A stretch of DNA of 25,062 nucleotides. It comes from Suttonella ornithocola (GTDB taxonomy: Bacteria > Pseudomonadota > Gammaproteobacteria > Cardiobacteriales > Cardiobacteriaceae). Where the stretch lies: positions 1-25,062 of the forward strand of contig NZ_LWHB01000090.1 of the NCBI RefSeq assembly GCF_001889065.1, written 5' to 3'. A program made the translations under genes and the position numbers. This document shows, in pieces, positions 17,196 through 23,561 of this stretch (within the stretch, counting starts at the first letter, position 1; each line of letters starts with the position of its first letter). The notes beneath the pieces are model-generated. The model saw only the letters and a list, made by a program, of their open reading frames with translations, was not told where the DNA came from and ran no database searches.

Positions 17196-17849
17196 TTACT
17201 CCTGTTTTGGCGGAAAGGGAATCTTATCCCCATAAAACTTCGCCTGCTTATTGGTAAAAAATAAATCAATCACGGCTTTCACGCGCGCACCAAATTCTCG
17301 CAATCGCGTTTTTACGCTATATTTAAACGCCACGGGATCGCGTGCATTAAAAGCAATCGCTTCTAATCCGCGATGGCGCGCTAAAAATATCGCGCGCGCA
17401 TTATGAAACGGCTGAGAAACAATCACAAACTTCTGATTACCAAATACCTTATCTGCGCGCATCACGCTGTCCAACGTCCGCAATCCCGCATAGTCTGGCT
17501 GAATATTCTCCGCAGGCACACCAGCGGCAATCAAATCGCGTCGCATCTCCTGTGGCTCATTATAATTCGCACTTGGATTAGCGCCACTAACAATAAAATA
17601 CCTTACTTTACCGGCATGATAGAGCTTTGCGGCTGCCTCAATACGCGTGCGATAAAATAAATTGACTCTTCCTTTGCTGACAAATTTTGACGTTCCCAAC
17701 ACAACCGCTACCGGCTGCTTAGGCATTTTTTCCTCGTCATCATAAAGATAAGGCTTGCTAGCGTATTCCACCCATAAATAACAAAAAATAATGGCAGAAA
17801 TACTGAAGAAAAATAATCCAATCAATAAAATAATCGCTTTTTTAATCAT
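17196..17849 (-). CDS. sanA: SanA-like envelope barrier protein (DUF218/ElyC family)
   Basis: A 217-residue protein with one N-terminal membrane helix (about 5-27) and a periplasmic DUF218 domain. The match to SanA is clear: VAVVLGTSKFVSKGRVNLFY (47-66), RTRIEAAAKLYHAGKV, FIVSGANPSANYNEPQEMR, DYAGLRTLDSVMRADKVF and SQPFHNARAIFLARHRG. SanA is linked to vancomycin resistance and outer-membrane barrier function; its biochemistry is not known. The start overlaps the stop of the upstream membrane protein gene by 4 bases (ATGA) and zapE follows after 5 bases, so all three are one operon. Confidence 0.88.
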   Translation of the reverse strand: MIKKAIILLIGLFFFSISAIIFCYLWVEYASKPYLYDDEEKMPKQPVAVVLGTSKFVSKGRVNLFYRTRIEAAAKLYHAGKVRYFIVSGANPSANYNEPQEMRRDLIAAGVPAENIQPDYAGLRTLDSVMRADKVFGNQKFVIVSQPFHNARAIFLARHRGLEAIAFNARDPVAFKYSVKTRLREFGARVKAVIDLFFTNKQAKFYGDKIPFPPKQE

Positions 17850-18268
17850 CTAGCGAGCCAAAGCGTATAAGGGCAACATACCTCTTTCCCATTTTTTAGC
17901 AATCGCCAACCGGTTACAAATCGCGCCACCCACCAAATAAACGGGGAAAGTCCGAAAAACAGATAAAGAAATAAAGGTGTCCATAGATTTCCTTGACCGA
18001 TAAAATGCTGCTGATACGTCCAATAAAGCATACCTAAGCAAATCGCGAAATAAAGTGTGTAATACACACAGCCACATAAAATATAAATGAAATGAGAGCG
18101 GTATTTTCTTTCTTTATCCTTACTTAAGCCAACAATTGCAAACCCAACCGCCAGCAATATTGTGAAATAAGATAAAAATAGCCCTAAAAAACAGAGGCTA
18201 TAAGCATCATTGGCTTGCTTGAATAAAGGATTGCTAGCATATTTATCTAAACTATTTTTTGTTATCAT
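17846..18268 (-). CDS. Small multi-pass membrane protein of unknown function
   Basis: A 140-residue protein if started at the ATG at 18268 (MITKNSLDKYASNPLF). A longer reading frame begins at 18319 but lies inside the preceding accessory gene and adds unconvincing residues. There are three or four membrane segments (about 27-47, 60-85, 92-125). It begins with a polar LFKQANDAYSLCFLGLFLSYF stretch (read from residue 15), which I associate with small DUF4870-like membrane proteins, with low certainty. It overlaps the end of the TfpX-type gene by 17 bases and the start of sanA by 4 bases. Function unknown; context suggests only the cell envelope. Confidence 0.65.
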   Translation of the reverse strand: MITKNSLDKYASNPLFKQANDAYSLCFLGLFLSYFTILLAVGFAIVGLSKDKERKYRSHFIYILCGCVYYTLYFAICLGMLYWTYQQHFIGQGNLWTPLFLYLFFGLSPFIWWVARFVTGWRLLKNGKEVCCPYTLWLAR

Positions 18269-19052
18269 CTTTTTTGATGCTATCTTGTATCTTGAACATA
18301 TCAATTGGGGCAATACCAACTAATTGCATTTTTTGATCTAATAAAGCGGTCCAGTCTGTAGATTTAGGAGTGGTTAATGGAATCGCGAAAAGCTCTTCGG
18401 ATGATACCCCTGTTTTTTCTACAGATTTTTCTAAAAGTGCTTTTTGATCTTTATTTAAATATTGAGATAAACTTTTTATAGATAAACTTCTGCTTTTAAT
18501 CGTGCTTATTTCGTCTTTATAGGGTACCCACCAACTAGGCCTCTGTCCAACATCAAAGCCAACAAGAGACTTAGAGATTGCATCTAAAGTATCATCTCCA
18601 TCGCGAGCACTCCGAGTGCCTACAAAAAAATGAGAAAATTTGGGCAACTGTTGATAGCCTTCTGGTGCTTTAGATAATTCGCTTTTATCAATATCTTCAG
18701 GCGTTAAAACACGTAATCTATCCACTTCAAAAGCAACTACAACGGGTCTTGCCTCAAAAACATGATACATCCCATAGCAAAAAGCAGATAATTGAATAAG
18801 GATAATAAGACTTAAATCCACAATCATTTCACGTTTTGATTTTTTTGGCGAAGCCAATAAAAGTGTTAATAAAGGACCACAAATGACATCTATCCCAACA
18901 ACTAGCCAAAAAAGTTCAAAGCTACCAGTAACTTCACTAAGTGGGTAAGGATACCAAACCTTAAAAACCAAAAAAGCTAAAATGGCAGCTATGGTTATAG
19001 AACCTAATAAATGAAAAATAGCTACCTTTGAGGCAAATAGAAAGCGATGCAT
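18252..19052 (-). CDS. TfpX/TfpZ-family type IV pilin accessory protein
   Basis: A 266-residue inner-membrane protein. I take the ATG at 19052 (MHRFLFASKV): GAGGA lies 8 bases upstream, whereas the longer frame starts with TTG at 19067. It has three N-terminal membrane helices (about 8-30, 40-62, 75-98) with ELFWLVVGIDVICGPLLTLLL and SLIILIQLSAFCYGMYHVFEARPVVVAFEVDR (read as two blocks), which mark the TfpX/TfpY/TfpZ group. It ends in a soluble domain of about 160 residues. Such proteins are encoded next to PilA and help assembly of, or modify, their own pilin type. Here it follows the left pilin pair and probably serves those pilins. The plus-strand gene at 22762 is a diverged homologue. Confidence 0.85.
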   Translation of the reverse strand: MHRFLFASKVAIFHLLGSITIAAILAFLVFKVWYPYPLSEVTGSFELFWLVVGIDVICGPLLTLLLASPKKSKREMIVDLSLIILIQLSAFCYGMYHVFEARPVVVAFEVDRLRVLTPEDIDKSELSKAPEGYQQLPKFSHFFVGTRSARDGDDTLDAISKSLVGFDVGQRPSWWVPYKDEISTIKSRSLSIKSLSQYLNKDQKALLEKSVEKTGVSSEELFAIPLTTPKSTDWTALLDQKMQLVGIAPIDMFKIQDSIKKDDNKK

Positions 19053-19145
19053 AAATATAATCCTCAAATAATAAATGAGTTACTAGAGATGTATGAATTT
19101 AATTTTTATTCTATCATTTTATGAGCCTAAAATAGTGTAAATAGG

Positions 19146-19177
19146 TATTTACTCTAAAGTAATAGGAGGAGTAAATA
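19146..19177. repeat. 9-bp inverted repeat between pilin and accessory gene
   Basis: TATTTACTC at 19146-19154 and GAGTAAATA at 19169-19177 are perfect reverse complements with a 14-base loop. There is no T run after it in the minus direction, so it is not a classical terminator; it may slow or process the pilin mRNA before the accessory gene. Confidence 0.4.
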
Positions 19178-19189
19178 ATACTAGATAAA

Positions 19190-19720
19190 TTATCGGCACT
19201 GCGCAGGCGCATATTCTGGCAGTAATGTGCCTAAAGCAATAGGTTGAATAGATGTTTCAGTTGCTACCGCTGCTGTTTGGCTAGCACATCCCCAATCAAT
19301 ACTTCCGCTGTTACCACTAGACACGGCGGATACAAAGCTTTCTCCCGTTGCATTGCTTCTTACCCAAGGGGTTAAAGTCAAAGTATTCTGGGTAGCAGAT
19401 ACGCCAACACTATTAGCATTGTAAGTAATAGTAATCATGGCATTTTGCGAATTGATATGGATATTTTGTACATATTTTGAATGGGTATTTTGAGCGTTAA
19501 AAGTATTAGCAGTATTTGGAAGATTTTGAATAGAAGAGGCAGTTCCGACTACTTCGAGCTTTGCTGGTTCGGCAAGTGCTAAGCCTTCAGAAATACGCGT
19601 TCTGACCAAATAATCGCGATAAGCGGGGATAGCAAAAGCGGCGAGTATGCCGATGATAGCGATAACAATCATTAACTCAATGAGGGTAAAGCCTTTAGCT
19701 TTTGGGTTATAGGAAAACAT
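19190..19720 (-). CDS. Type IV pilin (PilA-like), second gene of left pilin pair
   Basis: A complete prepilin of 176 residues. The leader MFSYNPKAKG is cut before F11 by prepilin peptidase, giving the mature start FTLIELMIVIAIIGILAAFA with the essential Glu5. The globular part ends in WGCASQTAAV...APAQCR, two cysteines that would form the C-terminal disulfide loop. It is a sister of the promoterless pilin at 19813-20292. The IIGILAA codons at 19637-19657 differ from the recombination site by three bases, so it is probably not a recombination partner. A terminator separates it from the upstream cassette. No strong ribosome-binding site is seen, so expression may be low or depend on read-through. 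Confidence 0.9.
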   Translation of the reverse strand: MFSYNPKAKGFTLIELMIVIAIIGILAAFAIPAYRDYLVRTRISEGLALAEPAKLEVVGTASSIQNLPNTANTFNAQNTHSKYVQNIHINSQNAMITITYNANSVGVSATQNTLTLTPWVRSNATGESFVSAVSSGNSGSIDWGCASQTAAVATETSIQPIALGTLLPEYAPAQCR

Positions 19721-19751
19721 TTATTTGCTACTATAAGATTAAAATGAAGAT

Positions 19752-19778
19752 AAAAAAAGCGCACCATTAGGTGCGCTT
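19752..19778 (-). terminator. Rho-independent terminator after left silent pilin
   Basis: On the minus strand AAGCGCACC, a 4-base loop (TAAT), GGTGCGCTT and a T tract. It lies between the site-bearing left pilin and its sister. Confidence 0.88.
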
Positions 19779-19812
19779 AGCATTGTGAAATTGCTTATGT
19801 TAGCAATTACAA

Positions 19813-20292
19813 TTAACGGCAAGAAGCAGGAGCAAAGCGAGATGGAACACTACCTGCCGTTGCAATTGTAATACCTTGGGCGGTAGCAGCTGCGTTGGTT
19901 TCAGATGAGCATCCCCAATCTAAAACTCCAGTATCATCACTAGCTAAGGCAGTTGCTAAAGCTACACCACCAGATGATGCAGTGCGCACCCATGGAGTTA
20001 AAGTTATTGTTTGGTTAGCGCTAAGACCTACTTCACTACCATTATAAGTAATTGTAATTAGTCCAGTACTACCGTCAAGTGCGACTGAATTTACATATTT
20101 AGAAGTTGCACCTGCGCCACCTGCTTGTGCATTCCAAGTAGTTGCTACACGAGACAAATCATTTGTTGAAGCAACATCAGTGCCGATCGCTAATTTAGCA
20201 GGCTCAGCTAAGTTTAAACCTTCAGATACACGAGTACGAACTAAGTAATCTTGGTAAGCAGGAATCGCGAAAGCAGCGAGGATACCGATGAT
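19813..20292 (-). pseudogene. Silent, promoterless type IV pilin cassette (left)
   Basis: An open frame of 159 codons plus stop that begins without a start codon at the ATC codons of IIGILAAFAIPAYQDYLV and runs to APASCR. The missing part is exactly the leader and first 11 mature residues. Upstream in frame is a stop codon (TAA) seven codons away and no pilin 5' end. The first 20 bases are part of a stretch identical to the expressed pilin at 21727-21748. Joined to that leader it would give an in-frame 177-residue prepilin with a normal C-terminal Cys pair (WGCSSE...ASCR). I read it as a stored variant for inversion, not decay: the frame is intact and it keeps its terminator. A short internal frame from TTG at 20157 is not a likely gene. 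Confidence 0.8.
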
Positions 20293-20293
20293 A
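20272..20293 (-). other. Putative inversion site L (in left silent pilin)
   Basis: A 22-base stretch containing, on the minus strand, CATCGGTATCCTCGCTGC. It is identical to 21727-21748 on the plus strand. Upstream of it the two sequences are unrelated; downstream they diverge at the first base, as expected for a crossover site. Sister pilins encode the same residues with different codons. Confidence 0.7.
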
Positions 20294-20329
20294 AAAAGTT
20301 CAAAATAACTTTAAAGATAAATAATTCAC

Positions 20330-20335
20330 TATAAT
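20330..20335 (+). promoter_or_regulatory. Perfect -10 box (TATAAT) before the guide-RNA candidate
   Basis: TATAAT at 20330-20335, with only a weak TTTAAA-like -35 about 14-15 bases upstream. A start about 7 bases on would place the RNA 5' end at the first hairpin (20341). Confidence 0.5.
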
Positions 20336-20340
20336 TCGCA

Positions 20341-20419
20341 TTGCAGTTCTTTATCTGCAACCGAGATAAAAACTCGGACGGTATCCTAGGTTTTCAAGCC
20401 TGTCATTGCGAGGTTGAGT
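20341..20419 (+). ncRNA. Candidate IS110-type bridge (guide) RNA upstream of recombinase
   Basis: The stretch folds into hairpin TTGCAG/CTGCAA (20341-20360), then CCGAG/CTCGG (20361-20377), then a loop. The loop's 5' side contains CGGTATCCT (20379-20387) and its 3' side GCGAGG (20408-20413), with a small AGG/CCT hairpin between and a possible closing stem ACTC/GAGT (20372-20375, 20416-20419). CGGTATCCT equals the left half of the crossover site and GCGAGG is the reverse complement of its right half; both include the central CT. In IS110-family elements a bridge RNA from the end of the element carries such left and right guides. I see only one convincing guide loop, not two. GCGAGG may also be the ribosome-binding site of the gene. 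Inference, moderate confidence. Confidence 0.4.
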
Positions 20420-21384
20420 ATGGTTTTGGTTGTAGGAATTGATATTGCAAAAAAAAGTTTGATGCGGCATATACAGATGCGCAAGGCAAAAAACATCATG
20501 GTGTTTTTGAAAACAATGTCAAAGGTTTTCGCCTATTAAATCATTGGTTAAGTCAGCAAAAATGCCCTATTCATCTGATTATGGAAGCGACGGGCAATTA
20601 TTGGATGGCATTAGCAAATTGGGCTTATGCAAAAAAATGGCATATTAGCGTTATCAATCCCCTGCAAATAAAAGCCTATGCTAAAAGTATCGGACAACGA
20701 AGCAAAACGGATAAATTAGATGCTTTTCTTCTCGCGCGTTTTGGGGAAAAAGAGCATCCCCAGTATTGGCAGCCAAAACAAGAAGCCCAACAAATATTAG
20801 AAATGCTCATTCGTCAGCTAGAACATATTAGCGAAAGGCTAGCAGCAGAACGCTCACGCCTACAAACCGTTCATCCCATCATTCGCGAACATGTTCGAAA
20901 AAGCGTTGAATTTTTAAAGCAAGAACAGTAGTTATTGCAAAAAGAAATTCAAACCTTAATTCTTGAGCATCCTGAGCTTTCACAACGCAGACAACTACTA
21001 CAAACCATTCCTGGCATTGGTGAAAGAACTATTCCTTACTTACTTGGACTATTAGGCGATACATCAAAATTTAGCGATGTAAAAAAATTGATTAGTTTCG
21101 TTGGGCTTGCGCCAAGGCATCATCAATCGGGAAGTAGCGTTCGCGGAAAAAGCCAAATTGGGCGAGCAGGTGATAGCACCATTCGGTCGGCACTTTTTAT
21201 GCCAGCGATTGCAGTTGGATTTGGTAAATATGCAAAATTTAGTCCATTTGCCACGCGCTTAGAAGCTAATGGCAAAAAGAGAAAAGCAATCGTGATTGCG
21301 CTTATGCGCAAACTGTTAAGCATCGCCTATGCAGTTATCCGCAATAACGAACCTTTTAACCCTGCGCTACATCAAATGTCATAA
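20420..21384 (+). pseudogene. IS110/Piv-like DEDD recombinase, frameshifted and with in-frame stop
   Basis: The composite frame encodes about 321 residues, the size of Moraxella Piv and IS110 transposases. It shows GIDIAKKKFDAA (first Asp), MEATGNYW (Glu, at 20581), SKTDKLDAFLLARF (Asp pair), and the C-terminal Transposase_20 part with TIPGIGERT, FVGLAPRHHQSGSSVRGK (likely nucleophilic Ser) and RSALFM. The start ATG (20420) has GAGG 6 bases upstream. Two lesions: an A8 tract at 20449-20456 puts the start one base out of frame (A9 would restore it), and TAG at 20929-20931 interrupts the frame after KQEQ. So it is either dead, controlled by tract slippage, or the stops are sequencing errors. 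Position beside pilin genes points to a pilin invertase rather than a random IS. Confidence 0.82.
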
Positions 21385-21448
21385 GCCATCAATACCGCTG
21401 CCTACGCGAATAAAGCAGCACATCAGTTCCTATTACCATAAATGTGCA

Positions 21449-21472
21449 AGAGTGACAAAAAAATGTCGCTCT
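21449..21472. repeat. 9-bp hairpin downstream of recombinase gene
   Basis: AGAGTGACA, six A, TGTCGCTCT: a 9-bp stem with one G-T pair. It is followed by A, not T, so it is not a terminator on the plus strand. The whole gap 21385-21570 is otherwise AT-rich with one more small stem (GCTGC/GCAGC, 21397-21419). It may be the right end of the recombinase element. Confidence 0.4.
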
Positions 21473-21577
21473 AAAAAATGACTACGTCTAAAAAAATAAA
21501 ATCTAAAAACCAAAACCATACCAATTAGAAGCTAAAAATATCATTTATTATATTGATTTTTATAATAATAATTACTA

Positions 21578-21592
21578 TGGCACAACGAAAGC
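21578..21592 (+). promoter_or_regulatory. Sigma-54-like promoter of the expressed pilin
   Basis: TGGCACAACGAAAGC has the GG-N10-GC spacing of RpoN promoters; the -24 half TGGCAC is perfect, while the -12 half is AAGC instead of TTGC. Pilin genes of Pseudomonas and Dichelobacter are known to use sigma-54 with PilR. Start of transcription expected near 21604. None of the other five pilins shows an equivalent that I could find. Confidence 0.6.
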
Positions 21593-21642
21593 ATATATCA
21601 GTTCGTCAGGTAACTGACTTGAAATACGAAGTTAACCGTAGC

Positions 21643-21650
21643 CTAGCTAC
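21643..21650 (+). other. Centre of small 5'-UTR hairpins of the pilin mRNA
   Basis: The leader between 21604 and 21673 contains GTAGC CTA GCTAC (about 21638-21650) and CAGTT...AACTG (about 21599-21616). They could stabilise the abundant pilin mRNA. The ribosome-binding site AAGGA lies 8 bases before the ATG at 21674. Confidence 0.35.
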
Positions 21651-21673
21651 AAAAAATATTTAAGGAATTATTT

Positions 21674-22123
21674 ATGAAAAAAATTCAAAAAGGTTTCACC
21701 CTTATCGAATTAATGATTGTTATCGCTATCATCGGTATCCTCGCTGCTATCGCGATTCCAATGTATTCAGACTATACTTCTCGGACTCGTGCGGCTGGTA
21801 CGGTTGCTGAAACTGCTTCTTTACGCACTGCTGTAACGATGTGCGCTTCTGAGGAAGGCAAATTGGCGGGTTGTGACGCAGGTCAAAAAGGTGTCCCTGC
21901 TACTACAGACTTTGAAGTTACTAAAAATACTACAGCAATTGCAAGTATTAAAGATGGTGTAATTACGGGAACTTCTGGTGCTACTGATACTTCAGGTACT
22001 AATTTAGAATTTGTTATGACTCCAACACAACCAGACCAAAAAGCAAATATGAAATGGACCACTACTGGCACAATCTGTAATGCAAAACGTGGTTTGAAAT
22101 CTGGTGCAGGTGGCTGTGCATAA
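21674..22123 (+). CDS. Expressed major type IV pilin (PilA-like) carrying the recombination site
   Basis: A 149-residue prepilin. Leader MKKIQKG is cut before F8; mature start FTLIELMIVIAIIGILAA with Glu5. The globular domain has cysteines in TMCASEEGKLAGCDAG and a C-terminal pair in GTICNAKRGLKSGAGGCA, a PilA of the Neisseria/Moraxella/Dichelobacter general type. It is the only site-bearing pilin here with a start codon, leader, ribosome-binding site (AAGGA) and a sigma-54-like promoter, so it is the current expression locus. The site at 21727-21748 falls over mature residues 11-18. Its sister gene follows after a terminator. The 3' part (after 21748) is predicted to be exchangeable with the two silent cassettes. 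Confidence 0.93.
   Translation: MKKIQKGFTLIELMIVIAIIGILAAIAIPMYSDYTSRTRAAGTVAETASLRTAVTMCASEEGKLAGCDAGQKGVPATTDFEVTKNTTAIASIKDGVITGTSGATDTSGTNLEFVMTPTQPDQKANMKWTTTGTICNAKRGLKSGAGGCA
21727..21748 (+). other. Putative inversion site C (central, in expressed pilin)
   Basis: The plus-strand stretch containing CATCGGTATCCTCGCTGC. It is identical over 22 bases to site L in inverse orientation, and shares 22 bases (21726-21747) with site R, also inverted. It is the only site attached to a promoter and leader. Confidence 0.7.
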
Positions 22124-22148
22124 TAGTTGGCTATGCTAGTTATTTCAT

Positions 22149-22177
22149 AAAAAGCCGAGTTATTTACTCGGCTTTTT
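22149..22177 (+). terminator. Rho-independent terminator after expressed pilin
   Basis: AAAAAGCCGAGT, loop TATTT, ACTCGGCTTTTT: a 12-bp stem ending in T. It separates the expressed pilin from its sister, as in the two other pairs. Confidence 0.92.
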
Positions 22178-22204
22178 ATTAGGCAGTATTTTAAGGAGTT
22201 CATG

Positions 22205-22654
22205 ATGTGGCGACGAAAAACTCAAAAAGGTTTTACGCTTATTGAACTGATGATTGTGATTGCCATTATCGGCATTCTTGTGGCAATCGCTTTGCCAATG
22301 TATAGCGACTACACTTCCCGCGCACGCGCAACGGCGACGCTTGAAGAATTGGATGCGGTTAAGCGCGAGGTGTTGGTTTGTGTGCATGTTTTAGGAAGTG
22401 CAAATGGCTGCGATGCTGGGCAAAATGGCGTCCCACCCTTAAGCGCTATCAATCAAACCAAAAATATTATTGGTATCAGTAGTATTACCAATGGGGTAAT
22501 TGAGGGAACGAGCGGCGCTACGGGAGAAAATGGCGATAATCTGACGTTTAAATTTACGCCCGTATGGTCTGATGGTAAGGCTAATGCCTCATGGAAAATA
22601 GAAGGAACTATCTGTAATCCTAAGCGTGGGCTCAAAGATAATGTTGGTTGTTAA
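22205..22654 (+). CDS. Type IV pilin (PilA-like), second gene of central pair
   Basis: A complete prepilin of 149 residues from the ATG at 22205; another ATG at 22202 is only 3 bases from the GGAG site, so 22205 (6 bases) is preferred. Leader MWRRKTQKG is cut before F; mature start FTLIELMIVIAIIGILVAIA. It is clearly related to the preceding pilin (shared GCDAGQ.GVP, GVI.GTSGAT, GTICN.KRGLK blocks and a terminal Cys). The IIGIL codons use different bases (ATTATCGGCATTCT), so it lacks the recombination site. The upstream terminator would keep its expression low relative to the major pilin. It may be a minor pilin or a backup subunit. Confidence 0.9.
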   Translation: MWRRKTQKGFTLIELMIVIAIIGILVAIALPMYSDYTSRARATATLEELDAVKREVLVCVHVLGSANGCDAGQNGVPPLSAINQTKNIIGISSITNGVIEGTSGATGENGDNLTFKFTPVWSDGKANASWKIEGTICNPKRGLKDNVGC

Positions 22655-22714
22655 GTTGTAGTGTGATTGCATTTTAATGGTTAATACGCACTATGATGAG
22701 CAGATATTTGTTTT

Positions 22715-22745
22715 GCATTAGGCAATGGAAGGTCTAATGCTTTTT
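22715..22745 (+). terminator. Probable terminator before the TfpZ-type gene
   Basis: GCATTAG at 22715-22721 and CTAATGC at 22734-22740 form a 7-bp stem with a 12-base loop, followed by TTTTTCTTTT. The long loop makes it moderate in strength. Confidence 0.6.
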
Positions 22746-22761
22746 CTTTTCAAGAGATTTT

Positions 22762-23472
22762 ATGTCGATTTTTAATTCTTTTAGCGCCAGATTAAAAATG
22801 GCTAGCATTCATCTTTCTCTCTCTGCTTGCCTGTTTGCATTCACTATTTTTCTACTAATTCATTGGTATTTCCCTTCTATCCATTTTTGGATTAATGGCG
22901 GATGGCAAGGCACGAGGATTATGTTTTTTATTGATATTGTGTTAGGACCACTGTTAACTTTTTTAGTGTTTAATCCGAGCAAACCTAAAAAAGAGAAGAT
23001 CAGTGATTTAAGCCTAATCGCTTTGGTTCAGCTTTCTGCTTTAATTTATGGCTTTCATACCATATGGCAGCAGAAGCCAATGTTATTATTACTTTATCCA
23101 GGCTCAATTGCTGAAACGGTTACTCAAAAAGCGTATGCTGAGAATATTCCCAATGCCGATTTAAGCGCTTTTCCTAAAGTTACGGCTATTCCTATGGCGA
23201 CCTATGACAATCAGAGAAAATCTGATAATTATGGCTTAGTTGCGCCCGATATGATGATTGATGAAGTCATAAGAAGCCAAGAGACCGTTCAAAAAATGCT
23301 TAATCAATCGCAAAAAGAGGTATTGGCAAGGCTTAAAAATCGATATCCCCAAATACCTCTATACATTGTGAGAGTGGTAGGAAGTTATAAAACAGATTGG
23401 ATAGCTGTTGATGCTGCGTTTCAGGTTTATGGCAGTCTGGGCGAAACTTCTACAACATTAGATTTTCTATAA
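22762..23472 (+). CDS. TfpX/TfpZ-family type IV pilin accessory protein
   Basis: A 236-residue inner-membrane protein with three N-terminal helices (about 15-35, 45-68, 78-98). The family blocks WQGTRIMFFIDIVLGPLLTFLVF and DLSLIALVQLSALIYGFHTIW (read in parts) line up with the gene at 18252, and a periplasm-facing domain of about 135 residues follows. It lies after the central pilin pair and inside the predicted 2.8-kb inverting segment. Moraxella also has an accessory gene (tfpB) within its invertible pilin segment. It likely helps assembly or stability of the central-type pilins. The C-terminal domain is diverged from the left homologue, as would suit different pilin partners. Confidence 0.87.
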   Translation: MSIFNSFSARLKMASIHLSLSACLFAFTIFLLIHWYFPSIHFWINGGWQGTRIMFFIDIVLGPLLTFLVFNPSKPKKEKISDLSLIALVQLSALIYGFHTIWQQKPMLLLLYPGSIAETVTQKAYAENIPNADLSAFPKVTAIPMATYDNQRKSDNYGLVAPDMMIDEVIRSQETVQKMLNQSQKEVLARLKNRYPQIPLYIVRVVGSYKTDWIAVDAAFQVYGSLGETSTTLDFL

Positions 23473-23561
23473 ATCCATCAGAAATACTCTATTTCTATAA
23501 CAATGATGATAAAAAATAGAACTTTTCTAATTTACTGCCTTAAATATGGATTAAGACCGAA

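Larger units (their letters stand above)
20272..21748. other. Predicted invertible segment 1 (promoter, leader and recombinase)
   Basis: Bounded by the inverted identical sites L and C. The interior holds the guide-RNA candidate, the Piv/IS110-like gene, the sigma-54-like promoter and the prepilin leader. Inversion would move the promoter and leader from the right pilin to the left silent pilin in frame. The layout is seen in the sequence; inversion itself is inference. Confidence 0.6.

Noticed and set aside
19637..19657. The sister pilin at 19190-19720 as a fourth recombination site
   Set aside because: It differs at three positions, two of them within the CGGTATCCT part, and the gene is complete with its own leader.
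21391..21420. Second guide loop downstream of the recombinase (ATACCG, GCTGC, AGCAGC)
   Set aside because: These are only 5-6 base matches to the site, in an order that does not fit left and right guides, and the GCTGC/GCAGC parts simply pair with each other as a small stem.
20294..21673. Simple insertion of an IS110 element into a pilin gene
   Set aside because: The missing 5' half of the left pilin is not found on the other side of the element in the same orientation, and the right silent pilin is cut at the same codon with no IS beside it. A shared recombination site explains both.
23480..23496. Terminator between the TfpZ-type gene and the converging pilin (AGAAATA CTC TATTTCT)
   Set aside because: The stem is nearly all A/T with a 3-base loop and no following T run; it is too weak to call.
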